From the NCBI GenBank assembly GCA_963924555.1, contig OZ004581.1, positions 3,720,001 through 3,784,000 on the forward strand: a stretch of DNA of 64,000 nt, given 5' to 3'. Each line of letters opens with the position of its first letter. The first letter of the stretch is position 1. This stretch comes from Crambe crambe (taxonomy: Eukaryota > Porifera > Demospongiae > Poecilosclerida > Crambeidae). Below the pieces are notes generated by a model, which did not search any database, was not told where the DNA came from, and saw nothing but the letters and a program-made list of their open reading frames with translations. This document shows, one piece after another, positions 13,601 through 23,574 of this stretch. The translations under genes were made by a program, and so were the position numbers.

Positions 13601-16600
13601 TTACATGGTATGTAAACAAAATAGTATATCCTTTGTAGTGAGGATGAGATTTACTCTCCATATCCCTACACAGCCTTAATAACAACAAGATTGGAGAAGA
13701 AGGAGCTAAGGTTCTCTCTGGAGCCTTGGGGAAGATGCCCAAGCTTCAGTATTTAAAGTAAGTTGACCTATGTATAGCTAACTACAACAGCACTCAGTGT
13801 CCAACTTACACTGATTAATATTCATGTTGCTGATACAATATAACAAGTAAGCTAATTACATGTGAGCTGTAACTACACGAGGGAAAAAACATTTCTGTGA
13901 AATAAATTTAAAAATGTAGGGATGACCATTCAAAAAGTAAGCAAACAAGGTTAGGGTCTTTGTTCTGTATATCCAACCTACATAATACGTCACAGGTATT
14001 GATAGTGTATTGTAAGGATTGTTGGCTGGATATAGAGAACAAAGATTGACCCCCTTCACATCATCCCTACCCTTGTTTGCTTACTTTTTTGAACAATGGT
14101 CATCCATACATTTCCCTCGCTTGTTCCTGGTCTTTTTTGTTTAATGTAGGTATAAATGCAGGAGTTCATTCTTTTATGAGTATGCAACTGTCTGGTGATG
14201 GATTAATGGTCCACCACATCAGTGAACTGGTCTAGTGAATGTAATCTACAAGGTGTGTCAGCCACACCTGAGTCTGTAGTTCATTCACTAGTAGGTACAT
14301 TTGGCAATGGAAAGAGGGTTGGGGAAGCTGCAATGGTTGTGGGTTGACTGCTCACTGGATAATTGTGGAGGCTTGAGACAATTGAGAGAAACTATATATC
14401 ATGTCGGCCATTGATGTTGATGGCATTGTAGTGTATATAAGAACCGTCATAAGGCTGCTGTAGTGGTATCCTGACAGCATTATATCAAATGGAGACATGC
14501 ATGGAAAAGGCTAGAGCATATGGCTTCATCCTGACTGAGTTGAACTGAAACATTCACTGGGACATATAGACTAGTGCAAAACACCAACTCAGCAGCAATA
14601 TTTTGAGTGCTGTACAAACACCCAGGAGTACCATGGGTAGGGTATCTGTCAAGTGTTCTGGATTGGGGTGTGCTGCTTTCAATTCAAATCACTCTATGAG
14701 TCTATTTGCAATGAGGTGATATGATGTAGTGTGAAGATATTTTGCTCCCTATGTAAGTGTGCACTCAAAAATTCAGTTAGTAGTTCCAACCATTTATGAA
14801 TGCTTGAGCAACAGTCTCTTCTGTGATATCTGCCATTGGAATGGCTTTCATATGAAAAGATCAATACAGGTGATGATATAGCTAGGTACAGCTAGCTGAT
14901 GGATGGACCTATGATAGTGAGATGAATCCTATCAAAGTGGACATTGGGGGTAGCAGTAGTGAGTGGGGTAACTGTATATCTCTGCACCTTTGATTGTTGA
15001 CATTGTAGATAGGATCAAGTCCATTGTCTAATATCAGCATTGATGCTGGGCATACAAACCGGGTCAGTGTAGGGAGTCAAAATTGCATGGTGAAAACTAA
15101 TTGGAACAAACTGCCTTAAGTTTGAGTGAGGGCAGCAAGGCTTGCAAATGTGTAAGTTCAGGATCATGAGAAGTTCACAAAGGCCAAAGAATTTATGATA
15201 TTTCTGTTACTGGTTCAAAATGGCTTGAACTTTGTCCTCTAGTAGACGAATTCCATCACTGTTAATGTGGTGGCCAAGGGGAGATGTATATGCTACTTGT
15301 GCTCTTTTGGGCTGGAACTAGTGATCATAGCAGAAGTGGAGGCTATACAGCACCTGTTCCATGAATTGTTGAAACATTAATTTGGGCAGCATTCAAAAAA
15401 GGAATGGTTATGTCTTGGAGATATCAGGAGGCTCCACTGGGATTTAGTGGTATGTAGATGAGATGAAAGTTGGCTTGGGTGTTATGGCCTGATGACTTTC
15501 AGCATGAGCAAACAAGTTTCAAAAGTTGCTATTGTAGTTGCTTGAAGGCTGAAGTTTTCCTTTGTGAAGGAGGTATCACACTGACTTCCGCACCAGTAAC
15601 AATAAGGAAATGGAGCAGTGATTGTTAACATGGACAACTAGTTGTAGGCCAGTAGACTTGACCACTTCCTGGAGACGCATGACCTCAAATCGAAGCTGCC
15701 CCACTTCTGTGTCGTGTGTGGCTGTTACAGTGGGGATGAAGTAACCACTTTCACCACCCTGTCAGCTACTTCTGCCAGGCTTCTAGGTGGACAGTGTCAG
15801 CAGTAGAGGCTCAAACCATACGGAGCATCAGACATTAGCTGGGAGGCATTGGAGGAATAGCTCTCAGAGGAAAGCACCATCAGTGATTTCCAGCTCAGTC
15901 TCCTAATAACTGCTGCATCTGATAAAGCAATTGTCAGATGCAGCTATAGCTCTTCTGTAGTGCCCTGTAGTGTAGATATGAAATCTTGGATGTGAGGTAA
16001 TGATCAGGAATTGTAGCATTGTTCAGGGCACGGTAGTCATGTGGAGAGATTATTGCCACTAGTTACTGCATAATAATCTGGCTGAAAACTATTAGCTAAC
16101 ATTGCAAAACTGGTAAGAGAAATTGATAGCAAGTTTTGTCCTTGATCATGACCTGGTCTAATGAGATTGTATCCCAAACTTAGTTATATTTAAAATAGAA
16201 AATACTGTTGTAACTATTTGTATATCATAAGACTTTAAGTGCTGCATGCACAGAGCTAGTGAATCATTCAGTAATATCTTTCACAGCCTTGGAAGGAACA
16301 AGATTGGATATGGAGGAGTTAAGGCTCTATCTAAAGTCTTGAAGAGCATGAAAGAACTTCAAGATTTAAAGTGAGTTACAATTATATATTCTTACAAGCT
16401 CACACCCACTAGTTTACGTATAAATAAAACTAGTAAAACTAGTAAGAGATATAGATAACAAGTTTTGTCAAGATAGGTAGTCTAGGTTTATGTCCTCTTG
16501 CTCTGTGCATTTTTTTTTTTTTAGAGCTGATCCGTGTTGCTTGGGTGGTTTTAGTGATGTATTAGCAGGATACAAAACCTATATAATACTGTACTCTATT

Positions 16601-19600
16601 ATATATCCAAACAATTTCAATAGTCATCATCTGAGAGTCAGCTCATTCACTTCGCTCCCTCACTGAATTAACTTGAACATTTTGCATTATTCCTAAACTA
16701 CAGTAGCCATACTCCATCAGGAAGTCCCTGATCATGACCTAGTCTAATGAGATTGTATCCCAAACTTAGTTATGTTTAGAATAGAAAATACTGTTGTAAC
16801 TATTTGTATATCATAAGACTTTTAAGTGCTGCATGCACAGAACTACAGTAGTGAATCATTCAAATATCCTTTCACAGCCTTGCAGGGAACGAGATTGGAG
16901 ATGGAGGAGTTAAGGCTCTATCTACAGTCTTGAAGAGCATGAAAGAACTTGAACGCTTAAAGTGAGTTGCAATGATATATTCTTACAAGCCACACCCACT
17001 AGTATACACTCATTAGTGTATTTATCCCATAGACAAGCCATTGAATAAATCCCCATATTCAATGATTTCATGGAATACTGACCACTCTATAAACTTTATT
17101 AGGCCACTATTAATAGAATCCTAGTTTCCTGTCCAAGAAGACATCCACAAGTGCTGCGGGCAGGAGGTTATCATAATTATTCTTATTAGCTTCATTATTT
17201 GTCTCAAAGGTCCTGTCTTCATCATTCACCACGGGCTTTCTCAAAAGAGCTGTATGATGCCAATATTTTCCAACGCCTGCGCTCATGAGCAGTATTTAGC
17301 AGTATTTTTTGATGCGGTGATTTATTTGCTCGTGCACAGCTGACAACAATACATTGGAATTAATTTGATTAGGCGGTAGAATGGTGCTATGACAAGCACA
17401 TTAATTAGACTGGTATGGCACTAAGCATATGAGATAGTTGGTGGTATGCGGGTAGTTTCCTGCTGTTTACTAGTCATTCTCCAACTGTACCCTTACCAAG
17501 CTTGAAACAATAATCTGGAAACTCGTGCATGCTTCTGTTGCATTGCCCTAGTGTACTAAATTGCAAGCTTTTCTCTTGCTCTTCAATTAGTGTTCTTTTA
17601 CAGTTATAGTGTGTACTCTGATGACTCTACATACGTAATCATCTCTGGCTATGTTTCTTGTGCAGTGGCTCCTTTATACAAAGGAGCTATAAAAAATATT
17701 CTAACTTTTGAAGTCTTGCATGTGTCAATTGATTTTCAAGGTCTTGTAGGTCAAGCTAGTGCTTGCTATACTTGAAGCACAGGATGAAAGAGTTTTTCCT
17801 TCTGTTGAGCAGCCATCATGGTTAAGATCGAGATCTTTCCAAAACCAAGAAAGTTAGACTGTGAAGAATGGGACTCAAATATGAAGAACAGAAGACGAAG
17901 CACTATCATTTTACAGTGACTTCTAAAATCACTGTTTTCATCTGGTCATTCATCATCATCATCATCATCAAACGACATATTTCAGAAATGGTTCATAAAA
18001 AGCTATAACTCTTATACCAATCTACTCAGAAATGACAGCACTACAATCCTTCACCTTTAACTCAACATGTTCAACAATATCACATCACTTCCAACCTAGC
18101 TTTCAACCTACAGTACAGTGCAGGGCAGGTAAAGGGGCACTTATGTAGTGAGGCCCCGCCCCTTGATTCTGAGTAAATAGTGATCTTGGTTATTAAGCTC
18201 CATCAAATTTATCTTGGTTAACTTAGTTAGTTCATAAGCATATAAGTTAGAAAGCCTACCTTAGTTCTGGTGATTTTCCAACTCTCTGCTCTGTGCACAA
18301 AGCTTTCATGGCTGACCAAGCTTTAGCGCCTCTCTACTTTAGTTTTTTATAAGCTTTGTTACCTTAAGGTGGGTATTATTGGCGGCTACTAATTTTAGCG
18401 TTTTAAAGGGATACTGTATTTGGCAGGTATTAATTTTAGCTTTGAGTGTCTATTTTTAAATGTAATTTCATATGAAGTTGCTTCAAGAATATCAGGCACA
18501 AACAATACAATGCATTATTGTGTCAGTAACTATCATTGGAGAGTTAATTTTTGTAGATTGAACAAAAAGGATCTTCACTGGTGATACTTCAATCTATCAC
18601 ACCTGTCACTCCTGCCTTTTTCCACCCTACTGCTGCCATTCTTGAGTCCATAGAATCAGAAGTATCCAAAACAGACTCTGATGAAGACAACAGTGACCTA
18701 GCTAGCTAGCTAACTCCACCAGGACACTCAAACAGTAGCACTGTTTTTGTTCAATATTACTTCTAATTATACGAAATTTTATTATTAGCGCATGTGCTTA
18801 TATTAGCGAATAAAGGCCTACTCGCTAAATTAACAAGTCGCCAATAATACCCACCTTAAGGTAAATCATGACTCATTAAAATTACTCCTCATACCAAATA
18901 GCAAACAAAGACAAATTGAAGCTAACAAAATTGATGGATAATTTCGTCCATGGCTCCATTTCTATCATTTATTCAGGTGTATGAAATGACTTCAAGAGTC
19001 TGCTACAATTGGATCATTTCAATACAGACTCTTGGAAGTCATTTCAGTACTGCGAAACCGGGTCCACCATGACATTTAGCTAGGCCACAGGATAAAATGC
19101 TATTTTAATAACAATTGTGTGTTGCTTCTGCCAACTTGAGTGTCTTGATTTTAATGCCAGCTAGAAACATGGACTCCACCATACCTTATCACTACCTGCA
19201 TCATAACGAAAAAGTAGATGAACAAGTAAAGGAAAAAATAGACAAGTAATGATGGCTAATAGCTATGTACGATTTGAAAAAGTCCAGCAACAAGTAAGTC
19301 AAAACACCTTACCCGTACCCACCAACAAACTCAAGAACTACACCAATTATTACCAAACTAGCTACAAACTAACTATTCCTACTTCACTCCTAGCCCTCCT
19401 AATTTCAATAACCACACCCATATCACCCAACTATCCCTACTTCACTCCCCCCATGAGAGGCCAGATAATTACTGAGAACACAACAGGGGGAGTGAAGTAG
19501 GGATATCAGTTAGCTGTTAAGTTGGGAGATAGGAGTGGTTATTAAATTATGAGGGCTAGGAGTGAAGTAGGAATAGCTAGTTTGGTTGGCACATGCGTAC

Positions 19601-21785
19601 GTGCACGTGATAGTGACAGACGTACGCGCATGACAAATGATGTCATTTTTTAATGGCTGACATGGTTATATAATGAAAAGTCGTTCGATATGAGTGATTA
19701 TTTTGAAGGGAAACTGTGGATATAACGATGGTAAAAGCACATTGTGTGGTTATAACTGCACAAGTTGATATGAATTTCATTATCGTATGTGAAAGGATCA
19801 TGGAGTTACAGCCCTCAAAGAAGAAGAAGATGATGATGATGATGAACGAATCATAAAAATTTTAGATTTAGGCGGCGGCTGGTGCCGATTGTTGACGCTG
19901 TTCTGGAGGAGTTTGAGCGGTCATATCATCTTCTGCATTGTTTTCCAGATATAAGAAGTTTAGTTGAGCCTGTAGCAAGAATAGAAGAGATACAGAGAGT
20001 CCAGTTTGTATAGTTCTAATGAGAGAAGCCATGCCCATTCCGTACTAACCCTACATAGAGAGTGCTACCGCACTCTCTGATGAGAGTAAAAAAAATTTTT
20101 TTTTAAACATAAAAAGATGTAGCTACGTATGTAGGATGACTATACTATCAATGTTAAAAATAAGGATTGCCAAGTTGATCAACGTACTTCCTTACATCTG
20201 ATCAATGTCCTTCCCTACATGATCAAACCACTGGAAGGATGGCTTGACATCTTATACAGTGTTATGTACAATCATTCAGTGTCCTGAAACTTTCTGATGG
20301 AGCTGCTTAACTCTTACTCCACCCATCCAGCGGCTTGATGTAGGGAAGAACATTGATCCCTAGAAATTGAAATCTAGACAGAGCCTAGGTATAGCTAATA
20401 ACCTGAGCATGTGTTGGCAGTGCTTTAGTCAGTTCTTTATAGCTAGCAAAAAGCCTACATAACAAACTCAAAGCAGCATGTTCATTGTTGTAGACTTGAG
20501 AATTGTAGGGCATGGCAACGGCATTGGAAATTATGGCTCAATAACTTTGGGCCAGCATCCTCAGAATTGGCAGTTTATTAGCCATAATTAGAACAGAAAA
20601 ATCTAGGGAAAGCTAGTATAATCATATTTTGGGGGGCTGCATTATTTCTGACATTTATGCCATGCTGTTGCTATATTGCGTACTGGCACTGGTGCTGCAG
20701 CCACAGCATATAATGTATCCAGACTGGCTGCATATTGTGGCAATTTTACTAAGTACATAAAATGTAGATACGTACATTACAGCTCAATAGTAAGTCCCTG
20801 CTATAGTACCTGCTATAGTAATGACACAATGATACTGCATTTTGTTGTTGTTGGGAATTTTGTCTGGCAGGGGATTTGTAGGAAGCATAAAATTATTAAG
20901 TAGATAGAAGGACACAAAAAAGAACTGGCACGAAACTGAAAAAATCAGCATCATAATTATAGTTGTGTGTGCACATGACTAATCAGCACTACACAATTCT
21001 TTTGATATGGAGGTAGAGTCTAAGTCTTCTTACCTCTTCAAACTTGGTCTCTGGCATGATCTGTGCATGGTTGTTAATTAGTTGTATTGGGAGGGGGGGC
21101 ATGTCTCCAACAGTTGTAGATTCAAGCATTAAATTTATGTACTCTTCTTTCACAGCCTTGAAAGGAATGAGATTGGAGTTGAAGGAATTAAGGATCTCTT
21201 GAAGAATATGGACCATCTTCAGGTTTTAGTGTAAGTTGCTACATACATATACTACAGATTCAAGAATTTTTATTTATGTACTCTCAATATCTCACAGCCT
21301 TAGAGAGAACAAGATTGGAGTTGAAGGAGTTAGCTCTCTATTGGGAGCTTTGGACAGTATGACCAGTCTTCAAAAGTTATTGTAAGTTGCTATGTACATC
21401 TAGAACATCAATAGGAGAATGATTTGGGGGGGGGGGGGGGGGGGGGGTGAAACAAAATAGGGGGTGTGGTCTGAAACTCAAATTAGGTCAGAGTCCACAT
21501 CACATTTCCCAGGCTACTTCATAAAGAGAGGCCTATCACCATTCATTTATGACCACTGCTTTCAGTGTGCTGCAACCCTCACTCAGCTATAATCTGATCA
21601 GTGGAATAAATATCTTCACTCTGCTGCAAAATAAAGGAGCAATCCAGTATTTTAGGTTTCTTTAACATTATATTCACTTACTTTTAATCTTCATTAACAG
21701 CTTAAATGACAATGGCTTTAGTGAGGAGGAAGCAGATGAGATTCGTAGTTGGAGTTGGCCAAATACTCCTAGAGTATGGATATAG
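1377..21785 (+). CDS. NLR-like gene: Ig domain, NACHT NTPase, RI-type leucine-rich repeats (multi-exon; 5' end not in window)
   Basis: The gene is read as an Ig exon (1377-1697), a NACHT exon (1914-3441) and nine LRR exons ending at a TAG at 21783-21785. Phases agree throughout: Ig to NACHT is phase 1, and every LRR junction is phase 2. The assembled part is roughly 870 residues. NLR proteins are intracellular pattern sensors; the NACHT module binds ATP/GTP and oligomerises, and the LRRs sense ligand. No DEATH or CARD exon is visible; the N-terminal domain here is an immunoglobulin fold, which is usually extracellular, and no membrane segment was seen between Ig and NACHT. Introns of 50 bp to about 7.4 kb are loaded with transposons. 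It could be an intact gene or a recent pseudogene: no stop interrupts the chosen exons, but an alternative NACHT acceptor would give a frameshift. Confidence 0.65.
1914..3441 (+). CDS. Exon: NACHT NTPase domain
   Basis: This 1528-bp exon carries Walker A GKPGAGKTTLM (about 2111-2143), Walker B FVFLLDGLDEY (about 2333-2365), a sensor-like ATSR (about 2467) and a C-terminal helical part with SFTHLAVQEFCAAFH (about 3038-3085) as in animal NLRs. The end AT at 3440-3441 precedes GTGAGT, giving phase 2 into the first LRR. The acceptor TTATTGCAG at 1905-1913 gives phase 1 and matches the Ig exon. An upstream acceptor near 1827, usable in the 52.8-kb copy, would here run into TGA because of a 2-bp difference at about 1864, so the later acceptor is preferred. 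Known family role: nucleotide-driven oligomerisation. Confidence 0.8.
3754..3837 (+). CDS. Exon: leucine-rich repeat 1
   Basis: 84 bp, phase 2-2, 28 residues of RI-type LRR (LDCNQIEDEGAEILSGAL). Acceptor CACAG at 3749-3753 and donor GTAAGT at 3838. It is the duplication partner of the exon at 13674-13757. Confidence 0.8.
3859..5352. mobile_element. 1494-bp TIR element (CATAGATAT family), 7-bp TSD
   Basis: The termini are inverted repeats of about 40 bp starting CATAGATATACTAGAC and including GGATTGGAAAC. It is flanked by exact 7-bp direct repeats GTACAGC (3852-3858 and 5353-5359). The paralogous intron at 13772-13778 has the unoccupied site GTATAGC, so the insertion is directly visible. No long open frame, hence non-autonomous. 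Termini related to the element at 25118-26223. Confidence 0.9.
5455..5632. repeat. MITE family A, copy 2, left part (rest at about 7058-7095)
   Basis: It matches the family A arm at 13868 onward and breaks off near 5632. The remaining arm (ACAGAACAAAGATTGACCCC) is found at 7063-7082. The 1.4 kb between the two parts, including the Crypton-type remnant, appears to have been inserted into this MITE. Confidence 0.6.
5665..5762. repeat. Hairpin of repeated TTTTCTAAGTGCC units
   Basis: Two forward units (TTTTCTAAGTGCCTAACAG type) are followed by inverted units, giving an obvious stem. Related sequence lies at about 52415-52505 near the second NLR copy. Confidence 0.6.
5989..6674 (-). pseudogene. 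Crypton-type tyrosine recombinase (DUF3504-like) remnant
   Basis: Reading the minus strand, 6674-6387 encodes a stretch with FKLLKKPGEKSYLLYTEDIS and KGRKVKPKVV, and 6189-5989 encodes ERTGHRSIEGLRSYKRTS. Between them the frame shifts, but KKDCWYS and an LRAT-A-TRLY block can be followed. The pattern arginine, then TGHRS, then a tyrosine about nine residues on is the C-terminal catalytic signature of tyrosine recombinases as found in Crypton transposons and domesticated DUF3504 proteins. At least one frameshift (about 6255) breaks the Arg-containing block, so it is inactive. No N-terminal half was recognised. It lies inside a disrupted MITE within an NLR intron, so a transposon origin is more likely than a host gene. 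Confidence 0.7.
6965..7057. repeat. Part of a hairpin repeat also found at 52615-52738
   Basis: The sequence CCTTCGGGTGTCTAAAT..ACTTAGATC..TTGGTCTCA matches one arm of the palindrome at 52615-52738. Confidence 0.5.
7090..8990 (-). pseudogene. Ty3/gypsy pol remnant, copy I (RT and integrase pieces)
   Basis: On the minus strand, 8146-8087 encodes GHHINSDGIRLLEDKVQAIL, typical of the end of gypsy-type reverse transcriptase, with a broken TEQVLYSL block upstream at about 8230. Further on, 7745-7662 encodes DLFICWLEAIPM followed by ADITEETVAQAFINGW, the integrase core, with an IIGP-like block at about 7790. The order is RT then integrase, normal for Ty3/gypsy. Many stops and shifts show it is dead. 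The stretch 8440-8990 also belongs to the repeat but was not assigned to a domain. Near-identical copies are at 14281-16140 and, in part, 12775-13300. Confidence 0.75.
9400..9500. repeat. Short tandem repeat of about 22-25 bp units
   Basis: Four to five copies of TTACAGCTGTGAGTTATTAC follow each other. The unit contains the palindrome CAGCTG. Confidence 0.8.
9501..10938. other. Intron sequence duplicated at about 17000-18300; no gene seen
   Basis: It is similar to 17020-18300, including a shared stretch CTCCTTTATACAAAGGAGCT and a TCATCATC run (about 10178-10200). The minus-strand frame at 9995-10210 comes from that run and was not accepted. Confidence 0.5.
10941..11102. mobile_element. 162-bp MITE with TA target duplication
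   Basis: Its inverted termini of about 37 bp begin TGTGACAGT and pair with ACTGTCACA at the right end. It is bounded by TA on both sides (10939-10940, 11103-11104). The duplicated intron near 20950 lacks it, giving an unoccupied site. TA duplications suggest mobilisation by a Tc1/mariner-type transposase. Confidence 0.85.
11269..11352 (+). CDS. Exon: leucine-rich repeat 2
   Basis: 84 bp, phase 2-2 (LGKNQIGDEGNRSLFGALES..). Acceptor TTCACAG, donor GTGAGT. It resembles the exons at 21156 and 21298, in line with the tandem duplication. Confidence 0.8.
11625..11711 (+). CDS. Exon: leucine-rich repeat 3
   Basis: 87 bp, phase 2-2 (LYSNEIGPKGIEAVSEKI..). One codon longer than the standard 28-residue unit. 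Acceptor CTCACAG, donor GTAAGT. Confidence 0.75.
11712..13349. repeat. Intron with partial Ty3/gypsy remnant (12775-13300)
   Basis: 12775-13330 matches 8470-9200 with internal deletions and is the third copy of the gypsy-derived repeat. The remainder (11712-12774) holds simple A runs and AT-rich sequence in which nothing was recognised. Confidence 0.6.
13350..13372 (+). pseudogene. Remnant of the 3' end of the NACHT exon
   Basis: This short piece (GATCTC..AGTATCGAGTGAGTG) matches the last codons and donor of the NACHT exon at 3425-3450, and the following 300 bp match its downstream intron. It marks the left border of the second tandem block. Confidence 0.75.
13674..13757 (+). CDS. Exon: leucine-rich repeat 4
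   Basis: 84 bp, phase 2-2 (LNNNKIGEEGAKVLSGALGK..). Paralogue of the exon at 3754-3837, with similar flanking intron. Confidence 0.8.
13868..14130. repeat. MITE family A, copy 3
   Basis: The arms ACGAGGGAAAAAACATT and TTTCCCTCGCTTGTTCCTGG are outermost, with TGTAGGGATGACC and its complement inside. It lies at the position of the split copy at 5455/7058 in the first block. Confidence 0.8.
14281..16140 (-). pseudogene. Ty3/gypsy pol remnant, copy II
   Basis: It is colinear with 7090-8990 and shares the RT-end block (about 15215-15280) and integrase core (about 14800-14950) on the minus strand, with different small deletions. The deletion in the integrase region near 14840 removes part of the block kept in copy I. 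It was carried here by the intragenic tandem duplication and is inactive. Confidence 0.75.
16287..16370 (+). CDS. Exon: leucine-rich repeat 5
   Basis: 84 bp, phase 2-2 (LGRNKIGYGGVKALSKVLKS..). It forms a pair with the next exon; both share KVLKSM or TVLKSM and flanking intron, suggesting a local 0.6-kb duplication. Confidence 0.8.
16878..16961 (+). CDS. Exon: leucine-rich repeat 6
   Basis: 84 bp, phase 2-2 (LAGNEIGDGGVKALSTVLKS..). The flanks 16640-16877 repeat 16140-16286, supporting a recent exon duplication. Confidence 0.8.
16962..18359. other. Intron sequence; no gene seen
   Basis: Copy of 9300-10600. The open frame at 17590-17775 lies in this duplicated intron and has no matching features. 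Confidence 0.5.
18360..18865. mobile_element. About 505-bp TIR element, TACCTTAAGGTGGG termini
   Basis: The left end TACCTTAAGGTGGGTATTAT is matched by its reverse complement at the right end (18841-18865), with about 26 bp of terminal inversion. The interior is AT-rich with no transposase. The equivalent place in the first block (about 10590) appears empty. Confidence 0.75.
19210..19590. repeat. MITE family D, copy 1
   Basis: Inverted arms contain CCTACTTCACTCCTAGCCCT and its complement, and the left part shares AGCAACAAG..CCTTACCCGTACCCA with the copies at 29890 and 54962. The frame at 19249-19500 is an arm of the palindrome. Confidence 0.7.
19591..21155. other. Intron sequence with repeat fragments; no gene seen
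   Basis: It holds a GATGATGATGAT run (19833), the GAGAGTGC hairpin also seen at 897 and 40193 (20055-20080), and a stretch from 20840 matching 10780-11150 of the first block. Confidence 0.5.
21156..21230 (+). CDS. Exon: leucine-rich repeat 7 (short)
   Basis: 75 bp, phase 2-2 (LERNEIGVEGIKDLLKNM..). Three codons shorter than standard, within the helix-forming half of the repeat. Confidence 0.75.
21298..21381 (+). CDS. Exon: leucine-rich repeat 8
   Basis: 84 bp, phase 2-2 (LRENKIGVEGVSSLLGALDS..). Separated from the previous LRR exon by a 67-bp intron. Confidence 0.8.
21427..21447. repeat. Poly-G tract
   Basis: An uninterrupted run of about 21 G follows LRR 8 in the intron. Confidence 0.9.
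21701..21785 (+). CDS. Exon: last leucine-rich repeat and stop codon
   Basis: After acceptor AACAG the frame reads LNDNGFSEEEADEIRSW and ends at TAG (21783-21785). The half repeat caps the LRR domain, as in other RI-type NLR genes. Confidence 0.75.
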
Positions 21786-23294
21786 TAAGTTGAGTTGATG
21801 ACAATACTAGGGTATGTTCATATAACATATTCAATTGGCGAGCGAACCAAATTTCAACTTCTTAGGCTAAGATATTGCTGTCAGGATCCATGAAGTTGTG
21901 GTGGCAGCTGCATACATAGGAGGCTGTATAAATCCTTTCCATATATGCAAGCTGTTAGAAACCCAATCAGTATAATCCACCTAGTGCCTCTATGACAAAA
22001 TGCTATAGAAAGCAATTTTAAGCTCTAGCTATTCGTTGTGAACGTATTAATTTGGGTCAAAGGTCAAAACGAACATATGCACATGCATGTTAAATATAGA
22101 TATCTCAATTTGTATGAATAGGGGGTTTGCTTCACTCACCAATTATTTCAATGCATAAAATATCAAGAATTCAGCAAACTGATTGGTCAGTTTCTATTAT
22201 GTAATCTCCAAATTATAATAATCATCATAAACGCGCACCCAACCCGGGTTGAGATTTAATCCGGATTCCAACCCACCTAATTGATGTGGGTCAGGCTACC
22301 CGGATCGTGGCACCGTTCACACTCAAAGCGAATCTGGGTCGAATCCGGTTTAGAACCCCTGTGTAAACGGAGCTGTTTCAGTAATGGATACTACCACAGC
22401 ATAAAGCACTTTGCCACTTGGGAGGTTATAGTGAAGTGATATAGTTACATTCATGAATATCGTTTGAATATGACACATGTACATAACATGTGACATCATT
22501 GGCAAGTGTTCTGTACGATATATATTATTATTTTGTCATACAGGTGATGATGGGACTCTTACCATGCATTGATAGATACATTTCACTTTAGCTGTTCATA
22601 ATTATTGTTGTAGTGAAACACTACATGCACACACACTAATTATTACTATAGCTAGCAACTTACAAACAATACAACTATTTCTTATTGTCAAAAAAGTTTA
22701 GCCTGTATGACTGTGTTATCACTATGAATTTGAAATGTGATGGCGAGGTTTCATTCGGCCCTTGTATAGCGCTTTATTTTCGAGGCACTTTATTTTCGAG
22801 GTTTTCGCGGATTTTGCTCAAAACACGAAAATGGGCCCTATCCCTTTGGCTTCCAAAACCGTGCATTTTTGCACATCCAGTTATCCGGGAGAAAAACGGG
22901 AAATATCCTGCTGATGAATATTCATTGTCGGCATGTCGGCACTATCAGTAAATACAGATCTCAGTGAACAATAGAAAGATCGATAAGCGCTTTGATTCAA
23001 GTGCTTTTGCTTTGAAGAAGCTTTGATGTTTGCTTTCATCACTCTTTTTTTTTTTTTTTTTCCCAAAGGAATGACTAGACATGCATGCCTCTACTTGCCT
23101 ACGTAGCCCATAGTTGTTTGGAGGTGTTAGCAGGAGAAGAAGCGGTGGAAAGGAGTGGCTTGTGCAGCTCGAGCTGCAAGTCAGGTTGCCATGGGGAGCA
23201 TTGATGACGTAAGATTGGCCGTCCAATTTGCCACTGGTGTGTCGATCCTTTCTCAAGAGAAGAAGACAGCACTACTGAAGGTAAAGGGTTAAAG
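21786..23294. other. Between NLR and piggyBac genes; repeats only
   Basis: No gene was recognised. 22240-22330 is a patch of imperfect CCGG-rich inverted sequence. 22762-22815 (TATAGCGC..TATTTTCGAGG) is inverted relative to 29530-29583. A poly-T run lies at 23044-23061. Confidence 0.5.
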
Positions 23295-23574
23295 ATGGAG
23301 CTGTGCGAGGCTGACAGGCAGGAGCTGGGTCACCCAAGTGACGAGTGGAGCCCGTACAACGGTAAGGAAGTCTTGTCCACCAAAGTTTGAACTGTAGCTA
23401 ACTATTACAGTGCTCACAATAACAGTCAGTCACAGGACATTTTCCAGTCAATTTATTCATATTATTATAGTTATACTCTTAAATTGCTATTAGATAATCA
23501 TGTCCGGACAATACTAGAGTGTTACTGCGAGCCCTGTAATTAGCCCTGTAACTAGAACTGTGACCTCTGTGAGG

